Source: CAYLLN01 sp036496265
Lineage (GTDB): Bacteria; Planctomycetota; Planctomycetia; Pirellulales; Pirellulaceae
Assembly: GCA_036496265.1 (NCBI GenBank)
Contig: DASXLL010000237.1
Span: 1-32,806, forward strand
Direction of reading: 5' to 3'
Length of the DNA stretch: 32,806 nucleotides
Part shown: in pieces, positions 6,830 to 16,357 of the stretch
How the letters are laid out: the number at the start of each line of letters is the position of its first letter
Position numbering within the stretch: position 1 is the first letter of the stretch
Made by a program: the position numbers and the translations under genes
The notes under the pieces: model-generated
Database searches by the model: none
Told to the model about the DNA's origin: nothing
What the model saw: only the letters and a program-made list of their open reading frames with translations

Positions 6830-8746
6830 TTACTTCAATTTGGGAATCGCCGTTTTTAACTTCCGCAGGCCTTCTTCCGTCACCTTCGTGCCGCTATGTT
6901 CGAGCTGCTCCAGTTGCTTAAGCCCGCGCAAGTGCTGCAGACCCGCATCGGTTATCGGGCAGCCCGTCAGATGGAGCGTTTTCAATAACCGCAATGGCGC
7001 GAGCGCAGCCAAATCTTCATCGCGAATCGGCAGCCGCGACAAGTCCAGTTCTTCCATTTGTTTGAAGCTCGCGATCAAGGGCAAAGAGGCCGGAGTGATC
7101 TTCGTGCCCTCTAAGAACAACTGTTTGAGACCGCTGTTCTTCTCAAATGCCTTCAGTCCGTCATCGCTGGCCGCCGTGAACGACAAATCGAGCCATCGCA
7201 GATTTTTGCAGCCCGCCAGTCGCGCGAGTCCTGCATCCGACACGCCCGTGCGGCACAGCGCCAGATTTTTGAGTCGCGTTGGGTCGGGCGTGCCGCCGAG
7301 ATCATCGTCCGTCACGTTCAAAAACGTTCGATAATCCTCGTCCAATTGCGGCAGCGCGCGCCCAGTTGCCCGGGCCAGAAAGCCGCTATCGTTGTTGCGC
7401 CCTCGATAAATGTCTGCGAGCAAGCCGATCAATGGCGCGCGATACTTGCCGCCGTTACCATCCATCAAAAAGTGCGCGAGCCCGGCCGCTTGCGTATAAA
7501 TCCGCCCAATATCGTCGCTGTTTTGGATCGCATCTCGCGACAGGCTGCCGATCTGAGCCAGCGACAGCTTCAAATCGCCGGATAGCACGCGATAGCGGGC
7601 AAATTGCAGCCGATCCGACTCCCAGCCACCGACCGTCCAATAGCCGCTGTGCTCGGCCAATGATTCCAAATACAGGGCGACGCCTTCCAGCGCCCAAAAA
7701 TCGCGCTCCGCTCCTGCATCATCGCGCGTATCGGCCACAGCTTCGCGAAAAAGTTGGTGCGTTGCCTCGTGATACCAGGTCGGATAAACCGATTTGTCGC
7801 CAGCGAAGAAATAGCTCACGCGCTGCTTGTCGTCGTAGATCCCGAGCGTGCTCGCCGCCTTTGGATGGCTGCCGCCCACATACGCCGCATATTCCGGCCG
7901 AGTCTTGAACAGCACGACCTGCATCTTGGCCTGCTTCGGCGGCGACAACGGCTGATTGCCGCCAGCAAACCTAGCTGCCATCGCCGCCGGTGTACACCAG
8001 TAGCTGAAGAACACTTGTCGCCAGAGTGCGTCGAGCTTCTCCAGTTGCTCCGCCGCTTCTTTCAACTCACGCTGATCGTTCGACGCAATTTGAAAGTGCG
8101 GCGTTTCCAGATTCCACCAGCCGCGGGCCCGCCAGCCGGTCTTCGGATGATCAAACGCCGGCTGCCGCGGCATCGCCTTCTCTTCGGCCGGCTGCTTCCA
8201 GTCGCTGCCAATTTTTACAAAACCCAAAACGCGCCGCGCTTCCGCGTGATCGGAATCTTCACGGAGAACTTCGAAGAGCAACTGATACCCTCTATTAGCT
8301 TGCCCCGTCCCACTGGCCGCTTTCGCCACCGCAAACAACTCGGCCGCTCGTTCCAGACGCAGTTCCAAAAACTTGCGGTGCCATTGCACAACAGTTTCAC
8401 TGGCCCCCGCTTTCGGCGCCGTCGAATCACTCCCGGCTGGCAAGAACAAATACTGGCGACCCGCATGACGAGCAATCGACCAGCCGCGCGTGATTGTCGC
8501 TTGTTCTTTCAAGCCAAGCTCGTCGCATTTGGCAGCTAGAGCATCGAGCCGCGCGTCAAACGAAGGTGAACGGTCGTTTTCGTCCGCAAAAACTAGCGGC
8601 GCAAAGCAAACGAAGAGAATGGCACGGGCTAGGGTAACGCTCCGGGACCAAGTTTGGTCTCGGCTAATTGCTCGGTTAGCTGAACCCTGAACCCCGAACC
8701 CCGAACCCTCCTCTGTATCCTGTTTCCTGTCCCCTTTCTCCTCCAC
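6830..8746 (-). CDS. DUF1570-like zinc metallopeptidase with C-terminal leucine-rich repeats
   Basis: A predicted exported protein of 638 aa. The central section carries H-E-A-T-H-Q (HExxH, about residues 326-331) followed about 25 residues later by E-G-V-A-L-Y-L-E. This is a gluzincin-type zinc arrangement as in the planctomycete DUF1570 family. The last 160 residues are leucine-rich repeats of about 24 aa (patterns such as L-D-L-S and T-D-A-G-L-Q-H-L), a likely protein-binding surface. Residues 38-55 look like a signal peptide ending V-F-A. The only usable start upstream of it is GTG 8746, two codons beyond the stop of the preceding PQQ gene. Residues 4-22 would then be encoded by heptanucleotide repeats and residues 26-36 by a palindromic repeat. 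Substrate unknown. An unusual start such as ATT 8620 is the alternative. Confidence 0.8.
   Translation of the reverse strand: MEEKGDRKQDTEEGSGFGVQGSANRAISRDQTWSRSVTLARAILFVCFAPLVFADENDRSPSFDARLDALAAKCDELGLKEQATITRGWSIARHAGRQYLFLPAGSDSTAPKAGASETVVQWHRKFLELRLERAAELFAVAKAASGTGQANRGYQLLFEVLREDSDHAEARRVLGFVKIGSDWKQPAEEKAMPRQPAFDHPKTGWRARGWWNLETPHFQIASNDQRELKEAAEQLEKLDALWRQVFFSYWCTPAAMAARFAGGNQPLSPPKQAKMQVVLFKTRPEYAAYVGGSHPKAASTLGIYDDKQRVSYFFAGDKSVYPTWYHEATHQLFREAVADTRDDAGAERDFWALEGVALYLESLAEHSGYWTVGGWESDRLQFARYRVLSGDLKLSLAQIGSLSRDAIQNSDDIGRIYTQAAGLAHFLMDGNGGKYRAPLIGLLADIYRGRNNDSGFLARATGRALPQLDEDYRTFLNVTDDDLGGTPDPTRLKNLALCRTGVSDAGLARLAGCKNLRWLDLSFTAASDDGLKAFEKNSGLKQLFLEGTKITPASLPLIASFKQMEELDLSRLPIRDEDLAALAPLRLLKTLHLTGCPITDAGLQHLRGLKQLEQLEHSGTKVTEEGLRKLKTAIPKLK
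8642..8663. repeat. Single GGGACC-type palindrome inside the 5' end of the LRR gene
   Basis: CCGGGACCAA and TTGGTCTCGG form a 10-bp stem with one mismatch and a two-base loop. The sequence is nearly the same as the second hairpin of the pairs at 6796 and 32339, including the flanking GGCTAA. Read on the minus strand it encodes part of the N-terminal extension of the DUF1570-LRR protein. Confidence 0.7.
8681..8743. repeat. Two adjoining heptanucleotide arrays in the 5' end of the LRR gene
   Basis: Units TGAACCC, TGAACCC, CGAACCC and CGAACCC (8681-8708) are followed without a break by TCCTCTG, TATCCTG, TTTCCTG, TCCCCTT and TCTCCTC (8709-8743), all in seven-base register. They sit between the stop of the PQQ gene and the signal-peptide codons of the next gene, and appear to be translated as its N-terminus. 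Confidence 0.7.
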
Positions 8747-8749
8747 CGC

Positions 8750-10000
8750 TCACTCCTCCACCCGATACAACGCCGACTTCGTGCGCAGAATCAACGCCTT
8801 GCCAGTCACCGCGGGGCTCGCCATGAAGCCGTCGTCGAACTTGTTTTTGGCTAACTCGACATATTCTCGGGCGGCTTTCACGACCGTCGTATTGCCGTCC
8901 TGGCCACAGAAAAAGACTTTGCCGTCGGCATAGAGCGGCGAAGCGCTGAATTCGCCGCCCAGCCTCTCGTGCCAGAGTTCTTCGCCGGTTTTGGCATCAA
9001 TGCAGCTCGCGACACCCGTTCCATCATGCACGTTGAAGATCAAATCGTCGACCAGCAATTGCGACGGCCGGGCGCCAATCGCTTTCTTCGCCGTCCACAC
9101 CACATGCGTCGCCGTCACATCCCCTTCTCCGTCGGGCCGAACAGCCAATAAATCCGCCTTGCCGAAACCAGTATTTAAGTACAAGAGACCGTGGCCCCAG
9201 GCGGGCATCGCAGCGCCGGAATGGGTCTTATAGCGGATACGCCAGTATTCCCGCCCGGTTCGCGGGTCGTACGAAATCGTCGCCATGCTCGTGGGGCTGA
9301 TGAGTTGTGTCTTGCCCGCCGCCTCGACCACCCGCGGCGTCGCAAACGATTTCATCATGTCGCCGTTGTCGGTGCCATAGTCGATGTTGCGATCGGTTTT
9401 CCATACCGTTTCGCCCGTCTGCTTATTTAGGGCCACGATGTAATGGAAGTCGAAGCCATCCATGTGAAAGATGAGCAGGTTCTCGAAGATGATCGGCGAG
9501 CTGCCCGGCCCGCGGAAATGCTCGCACGGCAGATCGCGCCGCTGCCACAAAATCTGGCCGCCCTTGGTATCCAGGCATGCGGTACCGTAGCTGCCGAAAT
9601 GGACGTAAACGCGTCCCGCTTCGATCGCCGGAGTGCACGAGGCGTAGCCATTCAGAGCATTACCGAGGGGATATACCCTCTCGTTGTCCCAGAGATGGAT
9701 GTCGTGAGCGATCTTGCCCGTATTCTTATCGACGCAGATCGCGAAATCCTTCGTCCCGTCCTCCGTCGCCGCCGTCACCCAAATCTGCTCATCCCAAATC
9801 ACCGGGCTGGACCAGCCTTTGTCGTGCAGCGCCGTCTTCCACTTCACGTTCTCCGTTTCGCTCCACTTCGTCGGCAGCCCCGTCGCGTCCGAGCAGCCAT
9901 CGCCATTCGACCCACGAAACTGCGGCCAGTTTTCCCCAGCCGAAACGTGCGTTAAAGCGATTCCAGCAATCAGCCAGAACCAAACAACAGCCCGACGCAT
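8750..10000 (-). CDS. PQQ-like beta-propeller protein, secreted
   Basis: A 416-aa predicted exported beta-propeller of the pyrroloquinoline-quinone/BamB-like repeat type. A signal peptide is visible (M-R-R then a hydrophobic run ending H-V-S-A, about residues 1-21). Then comes N-W-P-Q-F-R-G-S-N-G-D-G, typical of planctomycete propeller proteins. Repeated blade motifs of the form D-x-x-T-G-x-x-x-W occur at several places (for example K-Q-T-G-E-T-V-W and K-T-G-E-E-L-W). Such proteins may act as periplasmic scaffolds; no catalytic residues stand out. The stop at 8750-8752 is three bases from the start of the DUF1570-LRR gene, so the two are probably co-translated. The upstream region is shared with the divergent kinase gene. 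Confidence 0.88.
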   Translation of the reverse strand: MRRAVVWFWLIAGIALTHVSAGENWPQFRGSNGDGCSDATGLPTKWSETENVKWKTALHDKGWSSPVIWDEQIWVTAATEDGTKDFAICVDKNTGKIAHDIHLWDNERVYPLGNALNGYASCTPAIEAGRVYVHFGSYGTACLDTKGGQILWQRRDLPCEHFRGPGSSPIIFENLLIFHMDGFDFHYIVALNKQTGETVWKTDRNIDYGTDNGDMMKSFATPRVVEAAGKTQLISPTSMATISYDPRTGREYWRIRYKTHSGAAMPAWGHGLLYLNTGFGKADLLAVRPDGEGDVTATHVVWTAKKAIGARPSQLLVDDLIFNVHDGTGVASCIDAKTGEELWHERLGGEFSASPLYADGKVFFCGQDGNTTVVKAAREYVELAKNKFDDGFMASPAVTGKALILRTKSALYRVEE

Positions 10001-10281
10001 CCGTAACCTCGCTATTGCTCGAAGATTCAGTTCGCAGGATTGATTATAGTCGAGGTCGCAACGAGCTACGACAGCCGACCGAATGGTACGACGGGTCCGT
10101 CTCCGCCAACCTTGGCAAGCATAACTTTCGTTGCTTCAAGTGTGGATTCAGAATGCGAGTCCGCGAAGGCGAACGCTTGGCGACCGAATAAATGATGGAC
10201 TTGCGGTCATGCGTGGGTCACACTAACGGCACGTGAAGTCAAGCGTTTTTGCCGCTTTTAGCCGCTTTGCCGATTTTTGCC
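10001..10281. other. Divergent intergenic region between the PQQ gene and the kinase gene
   Basis: About 280 bases separate two divergent genes, so both promoters should lie here, but I cannot pick a convincing -35/-10 pair. A plus-strand frame ending at 10191 contains a C-x-x-C pair (R-C-F-K-C-G-F-R-M) but overlaps the PQQ gene antisense and looks accidental or relic. Just before the kinase start, 10244-10282 is a T-rich run with the repeated block TTTTGCCG or TTTAGCCG. Confidence 0.4.
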
Positions 10282-13200
10282 GTGGCCAACGACTCGTCGA
10301 GCAGCGAAATTCAGGTCGCACGAAAGCTGGTGTCGCTCGAGAGCGATTCGCGCAGGAAGGATTCCCGTAGCGAAGCGAACCGTGAAACGCGGATTTACAC
10401 GCCGCCGTCGAAGCCGGGTTCAGCCGAGGGCACTGCCGTTTCCCCACTCGTGGGCACGCAACTCGGCCGCTACAAAATCATCGAATGGCGCGGGCAGGGC
10501 GGATACGGCGTGGTTTTTCGTGCGCGCGACTCCCAGTCAGGGCGGGAAGTAGCCATCAAGGTCCTCCGCGATGAATTGCGTGACGCGGTGGCCCAACGAG
10601 CAGGATTCGAGAAGGAAGCTGCCACGGCCATGCGCCTGTCGCACGCCAATCTCGTCGAGGTGTATGGCCTGGAGCATGACGACGAGCGGCGTCCCTACAT
10701 TGTCGAGCAGTTTATCGACGGCGGCAGCTTGTTCGATTGGGCGCATGGCGCGCCGCGAAGCGCCGATGATGTCGTGGCGATGATGATTCCCGTCGCCGAG
10801 GCGGTGGCCTATCTGCACCGCTCGCGGCTGTTTCATCGCGACCTGAAACCAAACAACATTCTGCTCGATCGAACCGGCAAAGCGTATGTCAGCGACTTCG
10901 GACTGGCGATTCATGAAAGTGAGCTGACGGTTCGCGAAGGCGAGGTCGCCGGAACTTTTGGCTACATGGCGCCGGAGCAAATCCGCGGGCGGACCAAGCG
11001 GGTCGATGGCCGCACCGATATTTGGAGCCTGGGCGTCATTTTGTATGAGCTGCTTTCTGGTCGGCTGCCTTTCGGCGGTGTCAGCCGGCCGAGCACGAGC
11101 GCGGAATATTACGCCCTGCTCAGCGAAGCAATCGAGGAAAACGATCCGGAGCCGCTGCGCACGTTTGTGCCGGAGTTGTCGCGCGAGCTGGAAGATATCT
11201 GCCTGCGGTGCCTGGAGAAGGAAAAGCGGCATCGCTTCAAGACGGGCGACGATCTGGCCGAGGCGCTGCGGCGGTTTCGCGATCGCAAGGCCGGCGGCGC
11301 CGCGGACGCAGAACTCGCGATGGCATCTGTCGCGGTTCCGACGGTCGTTCCCAAGGGCCTCCGCGCGTTCGAGCAGGCCGACGAGGCGTTTTTCCTCGAT
11401 TTGTTGCCCGGTCCGCGTGATCGTGACGGATTGCCGCTCTGTGTCAGCTTTTGGAAAGAGCGGCTGGGAATGGCGCTGCCCAATGGGCGGCTGGATGTGT
11501 GCGTGATTTATGGCCCTTCGGGCAGCGGCAAATCGTCGCTCGTCAAAGCGGGCGTCGTACCGCAGCTCACGGACGATGTGCGGGTCGTCAGTGTGGAATG
11601 TAATGCCCACGACACCGAGGCCCGGCTCGCGGCGGCGCTGCGCCCGATTCTATCGGCAATCGACTCGTCGCTGTCGGCGGTCGATTCGTCACTGCCGGCG
11701 AACATTCCGCTGCCAGAGTTGTGCAAGCGGCTCCAACAAGGGGCGCTGGCCGGACAAAAAGTCGTGCTCGTGCTGGATCAGTTCGAGCAGTGGCTGCATT
11801 CGCATCCGCAGCCGGGAGGCACGGAACTGGTTCAGGCGATGCAATGTTGCAATGGCACGTCGCTGCAAGCGCTACTGCTGGTGCGGGACGATTTTTGGAT
11901 GCCGCTGAGCCGCTTCACGGACGAGCTGTCGATATCGCTCCGCGAAGGAGAAAATTGTGCGGCGGTCGATTTGTTCGATCGTGCGCATGCGCGCAAAGTG
12001 CTGCTGCTGTTCGGGCGGGCGTACGGAAAGCTGCCGCCGCGCGAAGCGGATTTGTCGAAAGAGCAGACAGCCTTCCTGAGCCGGGCGATCGATGAATTGG
12101 CGGACAACGATCGCATTATTTGCGTGCGGCTGTCGCTATTCGCCGATTTGATGCGCACACGACCGTGGACGATCGCGGAACTGGAAGCTGTCGGCGGAGC
12201 ACGGGGCGTGGGAGTGAAGTTTCTCGACGAGAAATTCGGGCCGCAAGCTCCGGCCATTTATCGCACACAGCGAGCTGCCGCACAGCGCGTGCTGGCGACG
12301 CTGTTGCCGCCGGCCGGCAGCCAACTCCGCGGCCAGATGCGAACAATCGAGCAACTTCGGACCAGCGCCGATATACACGAGCGGTCGTTTCAAAGCCTGC
12401 TGCGCATGCTGGACGAAGATTTAAAGCTAATTACTCCGACGACACCGGCAGGAGATGCAGATCTTGCTCGCGCGGGCGACGGTCAGCAAGCCGCGGCCCA
12501 GTACTATCAGCTTACACATGACTATCTCGTTCCATCGCTCGGTCGTTGGCTCACGACCGAGCTCCGCCGCACGCGGCGAGGACAGGCGCTGTTGCGGCTG
12601 CGCGAGCGAGCCGAGGACTGGAACCGCCGGCCGGAACCACGAAGACTGCCGACGTTGCCGGAGTGGCTGGCCATCCATATGCTCGTTAATCGCCGGCTGT
12701 GGACAGGCGACGAGCGGAGAATGATGTATGCCGCCAATCGGCGGATTGGCTTCTGGGCCGCGGCGGCAGCGTTGTGCGCACTAGCTTTGTCGCTTGCGGC
12801 CTGGGAAACGCGAGGGCAAAATCATGCTCGTGAGCTTCGCGACCAGGTCGTAAATTTCGCGACGAGCCAGGTGCCGGCGGTTCTGACCGATGTGGAGGCG
12901 AGCCCGCGGTGGGTGCGCCCACTGCTCGAAACAGCCTACCGCAATGAGTTCGCACGCTCTGCCAGCGACACAGCGACGGCCGACCCGCGTCAGTCCCGCC
13001 GGCGGCTGCATTTGTCGCTGGCCTTAAGCCGCTGGGATCACGATAAGCTCGATTACGTGCTGGATCAGCTGGCCGAGCTGGAGCCAGAGGACTTGCCAGC
13101 CGTGGTTGCGATGACGCGGGCGCTGGAGCGGGAAGTCGTTGAAAAAGCATGGCCGCGGTTGGAAAAACTGGCGGACCATGCCGCAAAATCGGACTCCAGC

Positions 13201-16200
13201 CAAATGCTGATGCTCGCAAGTCTGCTGGCGGGGCTGGAACCGAACAGCGAGCGCTGGAATCTTGTCGCCGCACCACTCGCCAAACAGCTTGTCGCGGCGC
13301 GGGCCACACAGTTCTCGATTTGGCTGAAACATCTTAGCCCGGTGCGCGAGAAACTGCGCCCGATGCTCCTGGAAATGCTGCAGAATCACATTGCGACGGG
13401 CGGTGAACGTGCGCAGCTACTAGAGTCGATCGCCCGTTACGCCGCTGACGATCCGGCGACGATCGTGGCCGCAGTGGAAGAAGCAGCAGCTCCCGAGCTA
13501 CCGCTGTTGCGCGACGCCTCGCGACGCATGAGCGCCGATGTGAAACTTCTCGCCGCCCGCCGAATCAGCGAGTTATCGGCCAAAGCTCCGCCCCCGGCGC
13601 GAACCAGTTTGCCCGGACTGATTGACCTTGCTGCGACATTTGAGAGTTACGGCGGCTTCCTCGACGACGAGGCCGGCTATGTAGCGCGCCTGCCGCGCGA
13701 GAGGCTTTCCCGTGCCGCTGCGCTCCTGGAAAAAGATGGCTACCGGCCCGAGTGCTATCGGCCGTATGGCCAATCGGGCGCAAACTTTGTCGCCGCGACC
13801 TGGCGGCGCGACTCACGAAAGTACCAATGGTTGGATGGGCTCACCGCGGCAGAGCTAACCGAGAAGAACGACGCGGCGGCCAAGGAGGGGCTGGGAATTC
13901 GCGACATTTCGCGCGACGATACGGGCCGCTGGTCGGCGCTGTGGCTCACGGCAAATGGCGAGCAGGGCGAAACCCGCCTTTGTGTCGATTTGCCGTACCC
14001 AGTCCATTCCGAGCAGTTGGAAGCTTGGCCGAAGGAGGGGTTTTATCTAGATCGATTTGATATCTACGCACTGCCCGATTCGGCTCCTTTAACCGCGGCT
14101 ATTTGGCGTAAAAAGCGCGACGAAAGCGAGGACGAGATCGACGTTAACATCGTAACTCGCACGGGGCGAACCTATGGCAATCTTCATCCGGGCCAGACCC
14201 AGAACGATTTACGGCTGAATTTTCTCAATCCAAAAGTTCATGATCGCTTGGCGCTTTATGAGCGATCCTACTCCAATCTCGAGCAAGCGGCGAAGGACAA
14301 GCCGGGGAGCGACAAGAACAATCGGCTCTTTATCGCGGCTCGGTATCAGTTTCACAGCGGACAATTCGAGGCGGCGCTAGCGACCTTGGAATCGCTCAAG
14401 CTTCCCAATAGCCCCCAAGTTTCGGAATACCGCGCTCTCGCGTTATTGTTTACCGGAAGAACTGCGGAAGCGGAAAAGGAGATCATTCATTTTCAATCTC
14501 TGAAGACGAGCCGCGACGCGAAGCTAAAAGATGCGACCGGTCAACAGCTGGCAATGCTTCTGGCGCTGCAGCAAGGAAACGGCGCGGCAGCCGAACAGGC
14601 CCTGGCTGATCTACAAAACACTATTTCGACGAAGGACGTTGCCAGCCACGAGCTGCTCGTGCAATCGCTGGCGCTGGTTGTTGGAAACCACCTGACGAAC
14701 ACAGCGCGCCAGGTCACAACCCATCGCCAACGGGCAATTGAATTGCTCCGCGATCTTCTGCAGCGACGCGAAACGGCGCTGCCGGAAGAGCTCATCGAGC
14801 ACATTCAATTCGACGGCTTGCGCGACGATCCGGCTTTTGCCGCACTAATGCGCGAGTTCGACCTCGATCGCCGCTTTGTCGCTGTCTTCAGCGAACGGCC
14901 GGAAATTGTCACACGGCAATTGTTCGGCTTACCAACCACCGAACACGATTCCGCAGCGCGCGGGCTCCGCTCCGACGGCTTTTTACCGCGGATCATTAGC
15001 GCAGCGCCCGCACTGAACGGCGATGACCTGCAAATTTGCTCAGTATGGGAAAGACCCGCGCCAAGCTTCGCGCAGTCGCAGATGATCGCCCGCAAAATTG
15101 CCAATCTGGCGTTACTGCGGGCGGCGCTCGGCGATTTCGGCTCGCTCCAAGCGGTGATCGCGGATGATTATGGCATTGAAGCGCGGTCGTGGGCGATCGA
15201 GGGCGCGCCCTCGATCATGCCCGTAACCTCTGCCGTCGCTTTGCTGCACCAAGCGAGCAGCGATCGAGCGCGGCGGAATACCTTGCGGTTCGTGGCGACT
15301 TATGAGGCGAACGCGGCATCGGACGACGACCGGCGATTGGCCGATGAGGAAACGGCGCGGCCAGCGAACGACGCCGGCGTGCAAATGGCGGGCACGTGGC
15401 TGCGGCGACGCTGGAGCTTGCCCGCCCAAACAATCGGCGTCACCGGCGAAAACAACAATTCGCGCCGCAACTGGTTTCGCACCAATAGCGGACACACCAT
15501 GGTCGTGCTCGATCTGCGCGAGCCGGCGCTCATGGGTTCGCCCCCGAACGATCCGGAACGCGGGCTGAATTCTGAAAGGCAACATTGGGTGCAGGTCGGC
15601 CGCAAAATAGCAATCGCGAGCACCGAAACGACGGTCGGACAATTCGAAGCGTTCTTGGTCGATCCGAAGGTCAAGGCGTTTTACGCCAATAAGGAATTCC
15701 AGTCGTCCAAGCGGCTCTACGCACCCTCGCCGGATTGCCCGCAGATTTCAATTCGCTGGTATGACGCCGCCCGCTATTGCCAGTGGCTGAGCGAAAAGGA
15801 GGGGCTGCCGAAGTCCGAATGGTGCTTTCCGGGCATCTGGGACCTGGAAGACGGCGCGACGCTCCAGTTGCCCCCGAATATTGCCACGCGCCGCGGCTAT
15901 CGCATGCCGACGGAAGCCGAGATGGAGCTGGCTTGCCGCGGCGGCTCCAACGATTCGCGGCCGTACGGCAATTCTCCAGCGCTGCTCGCGGCTTACGCCT
16001 GGTATGCCACCAATAGCCGAGGACGCACGCACGACGTCGGATTGCTCAAGCCCAACGATTTCGGCTTGTTCGATGTACTAGGCAATGTCAACGAATGGTG
16101 CTTGGACGCCTCCGGCGCGTACAAAACGCCCTTCGGCGCGATGGATGATGATGAGATCGATTTGACCGTCAAGCCCGAAGTGCCACGCGTTCTACGTGGC

Positions 16201-16332
16201 GGCTCGTTCCAGATGGGCACGAAGGATCAGCGCAGCGCCAACCGCATTCGCACCGTTCCGGCGCGAGAAAACTCTTTCACCGTCGGCTTTCGCATCGCGC
16301 GGACGCACGAGGGCGGCGGCAGTGGCAATTAG
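10282..16332 (+). CDS. Giant Ser/Thr kinase / STAND NTPase / FGE-like membrane protein
   Basis: A predicted signalling protein of about 2016 aa. The Hanks-type kinase (about residues 63-335) has G-Q-G-G-Y-G, catalytic Lys in V-A-I-K, H-R-D-L-K-P-N-N (about 185), D-F-G (about 205) and A-P-E, so it looks active. An nSTAND1-like NTPase follows with Walker A G-P-S-G-S-G-K-S-S (about 411) and Walker B V-L-V-L-D-Q-F-E-Q (about 496). It ends in the family-typical T-H-D-Y-L-V-P-S-L (about 742). One membrane span lies at about 822-842. Helical HEAT/TPR-like sequence fills 850-1500. An FGE-sulfatase (SUMF1-like) domain occupies about 1741-2010. The usual C-terminal cysteine pair after R-G-G-S-F is absent, so the domain is probably a binding module. 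GTG 10282 is preferred over TTG 10249, which would add a hydrophobic, signal-like start to a kinase expected in the cytoplasm. Confidence 0.9.
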   Translation: MANDSSSSEIQVARKLVSLESDSRRKDSRSEANRETRIYTPPSKPGSAEGTAVSPLVGTQLGRYKIIEWRGQGGYGVVFRARDSQSGREVAIKVLRDELRDAVAQRAGFEKEAATAMRLSHANLVEVYGLEHDDERRPYIVEQFIDGGSLFDWAHGAPRSADDVVAMMIPVAEAVAYLHRSRLFHRDLKPNNILLDRTGKAYVSDFGLAIHESELTVREGEVAGTFGYMAPEQIRGRTKRVDGRTDIWSLGVILYELLSGRLPFGGVSRPSTSAEYYALLSEAIEENDPEPLRTFVPELSRELEDICLRCLEKEKRHRFKTGDDLAEALRRFRDRKAGGAADAELAMASVAVPTVVPKGLRAFEQADEAFFLDLLPGPRDRDGLPLCVSFWKERLGMALPNGRLDVCVIYGPSGSGKSSLVKAGVVPQLTDDVRVVSVECNAHDTEARLAAALRPILSAIDSSLSAVDSSLPANIPLPELCKRLQQGALAGQKVVLVLDQFEQWLHSHPQPGGTELVQAMQCCNGTSLQALLLVRDDFWMPLSRFTDELSISLREGENCAAVDLFDRAHARKVLLLFGRAYGKLPPREADLSKEQTAFLSRAIDELADNDRIICVRLSLFADLMRTRPWTIAELEAVGGARGVGVKFLDEKFGPQAPAIYRTQRAAAQRVLATLLPPAGSQLRGQMRTIEQLRTSADIHERSFQSLLRMLDEDLKLITPTTPAGDADLARAGDGQQAAAQYYQLTHDYLVPSLGRWLTTELRRTRRGQALLRLRERAEDWNRRPEPRRLPTLPEWLAIHMLVNRRLWTGDERRMMYAANRRIGFWAAAAALCALALSLAAWETRGQNHARELRDQVVNFATSQVPAVLTDVEASPRWVRPLLETAYRNEFARSASDTATADPRQSRRRLHLSLALSRWDHDKLDYVLDQLAELEPEDLPAVVAMTRALEREVVEKAWPRLEKLADHAAKSDSSQMLMLASLLAGLEPNSERWNLVAAPLAKQLVAARATQFSIWLKHLSPVREKLRPMLLEMLQNHIATGGERAQLLESIARYAADDPATIVAAVEEAAAPELPLLRDASRRMSADVKLLAARRISELSAKAPPPARTSLPGLIDLAATFESYGGFLDDEAGYVARLPRERLSRAAALLEKDGYRPECYRPYGQSGANFVAATWRRDSRKYQWLDGLTAAELTEKNDAAAKEGLGIRDISRDDTGRWSALWLTANGEQGETRLCVDLPYPVHSEQLEAWPKEGFYLDRFDIYALPDSAPLTAAIWRKKRDESEDEIDVNIVTRTGRTYGNLHPGQTQNDLRLNFLNPKVHDRLALYERSYSNLEQAAKDKPGSDKNNRLFIAARYQFHSGQFEAALATLESLKLPNSPQVSEYRALALLFTGRTAEAEKEIIHFQSLKTSRDAKLKDATGQQLAMLLALQQGNGAAAEQALADLQNTISTKDVASHELLVQSLALVVGNHLTNTARQVTTHRQRAIELLRDLLQRRETALPEELIEHIQFDGLRDDPAFAALMREFDLDRRFVAVFSERPEIVTRQLFGLPTTEHDSAARGLRSDGFLPRIISAAPALNGDDLQICSVWERPAPSFAQSQMIARKIANLALLRAALGDFGSLQAVIADDYGIEARSWAIEGAPSIMPVTSAVALLHQASSDRARRNTLRFVATYEANAASDDDRRLADEETARPANDAGVQMAGTWLRRRWSLPAQTIGVTGENNNSRRNWFRTNSGHTMVVLDLREPALMGSPPNDPERGLNSERQHWVQVGRKIAIASTETTVGQFEAFLVDPKVKAFYANKEFQSSKRLYAPSPDCPQISIRWYDAARYCQWLSEKEGLPKSEWCFPGIWDLEDGATLQLPPNIATRRGYRMPTEAEMELACRGGSNDSRPYGNSPALLAAYAWYATNSRGRTHDVGLLKPNDFGLFDVLGNVNEWCLDASGAYKTPFGAMDDDEIDLTVKPEVPRVLRGGSFQMGTKDQRSANRIRTVPARENSFTVGFRIARTHEGGGSGN

Positions 16333-16357
16333 AGACCATCGCCGCAGCATTTATTGA

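Noticed and set aside
10040..10191. Possible zinc-ribbon fragment (R-C-F-K-C-G-F-R-M) before the kinase gene
   Set aside because: One C-x-x-C pair at the end of a frame that is antisense to the PQQ gene; too little to call a gene or pseudogene.
10537..11610. Minus-strand frame of about 357 codons opposite the kinase
   Set aside because: Lies over the invariant kinase motifs; no independent support.
15506..16332. Active formylglycine-generating enzyme for the adjacent sulfatases
   Set aside because: The catalytic cysteine pair is missing at the expected place after R-G-G-S-F; a true FGE must be encoded elsewhere.
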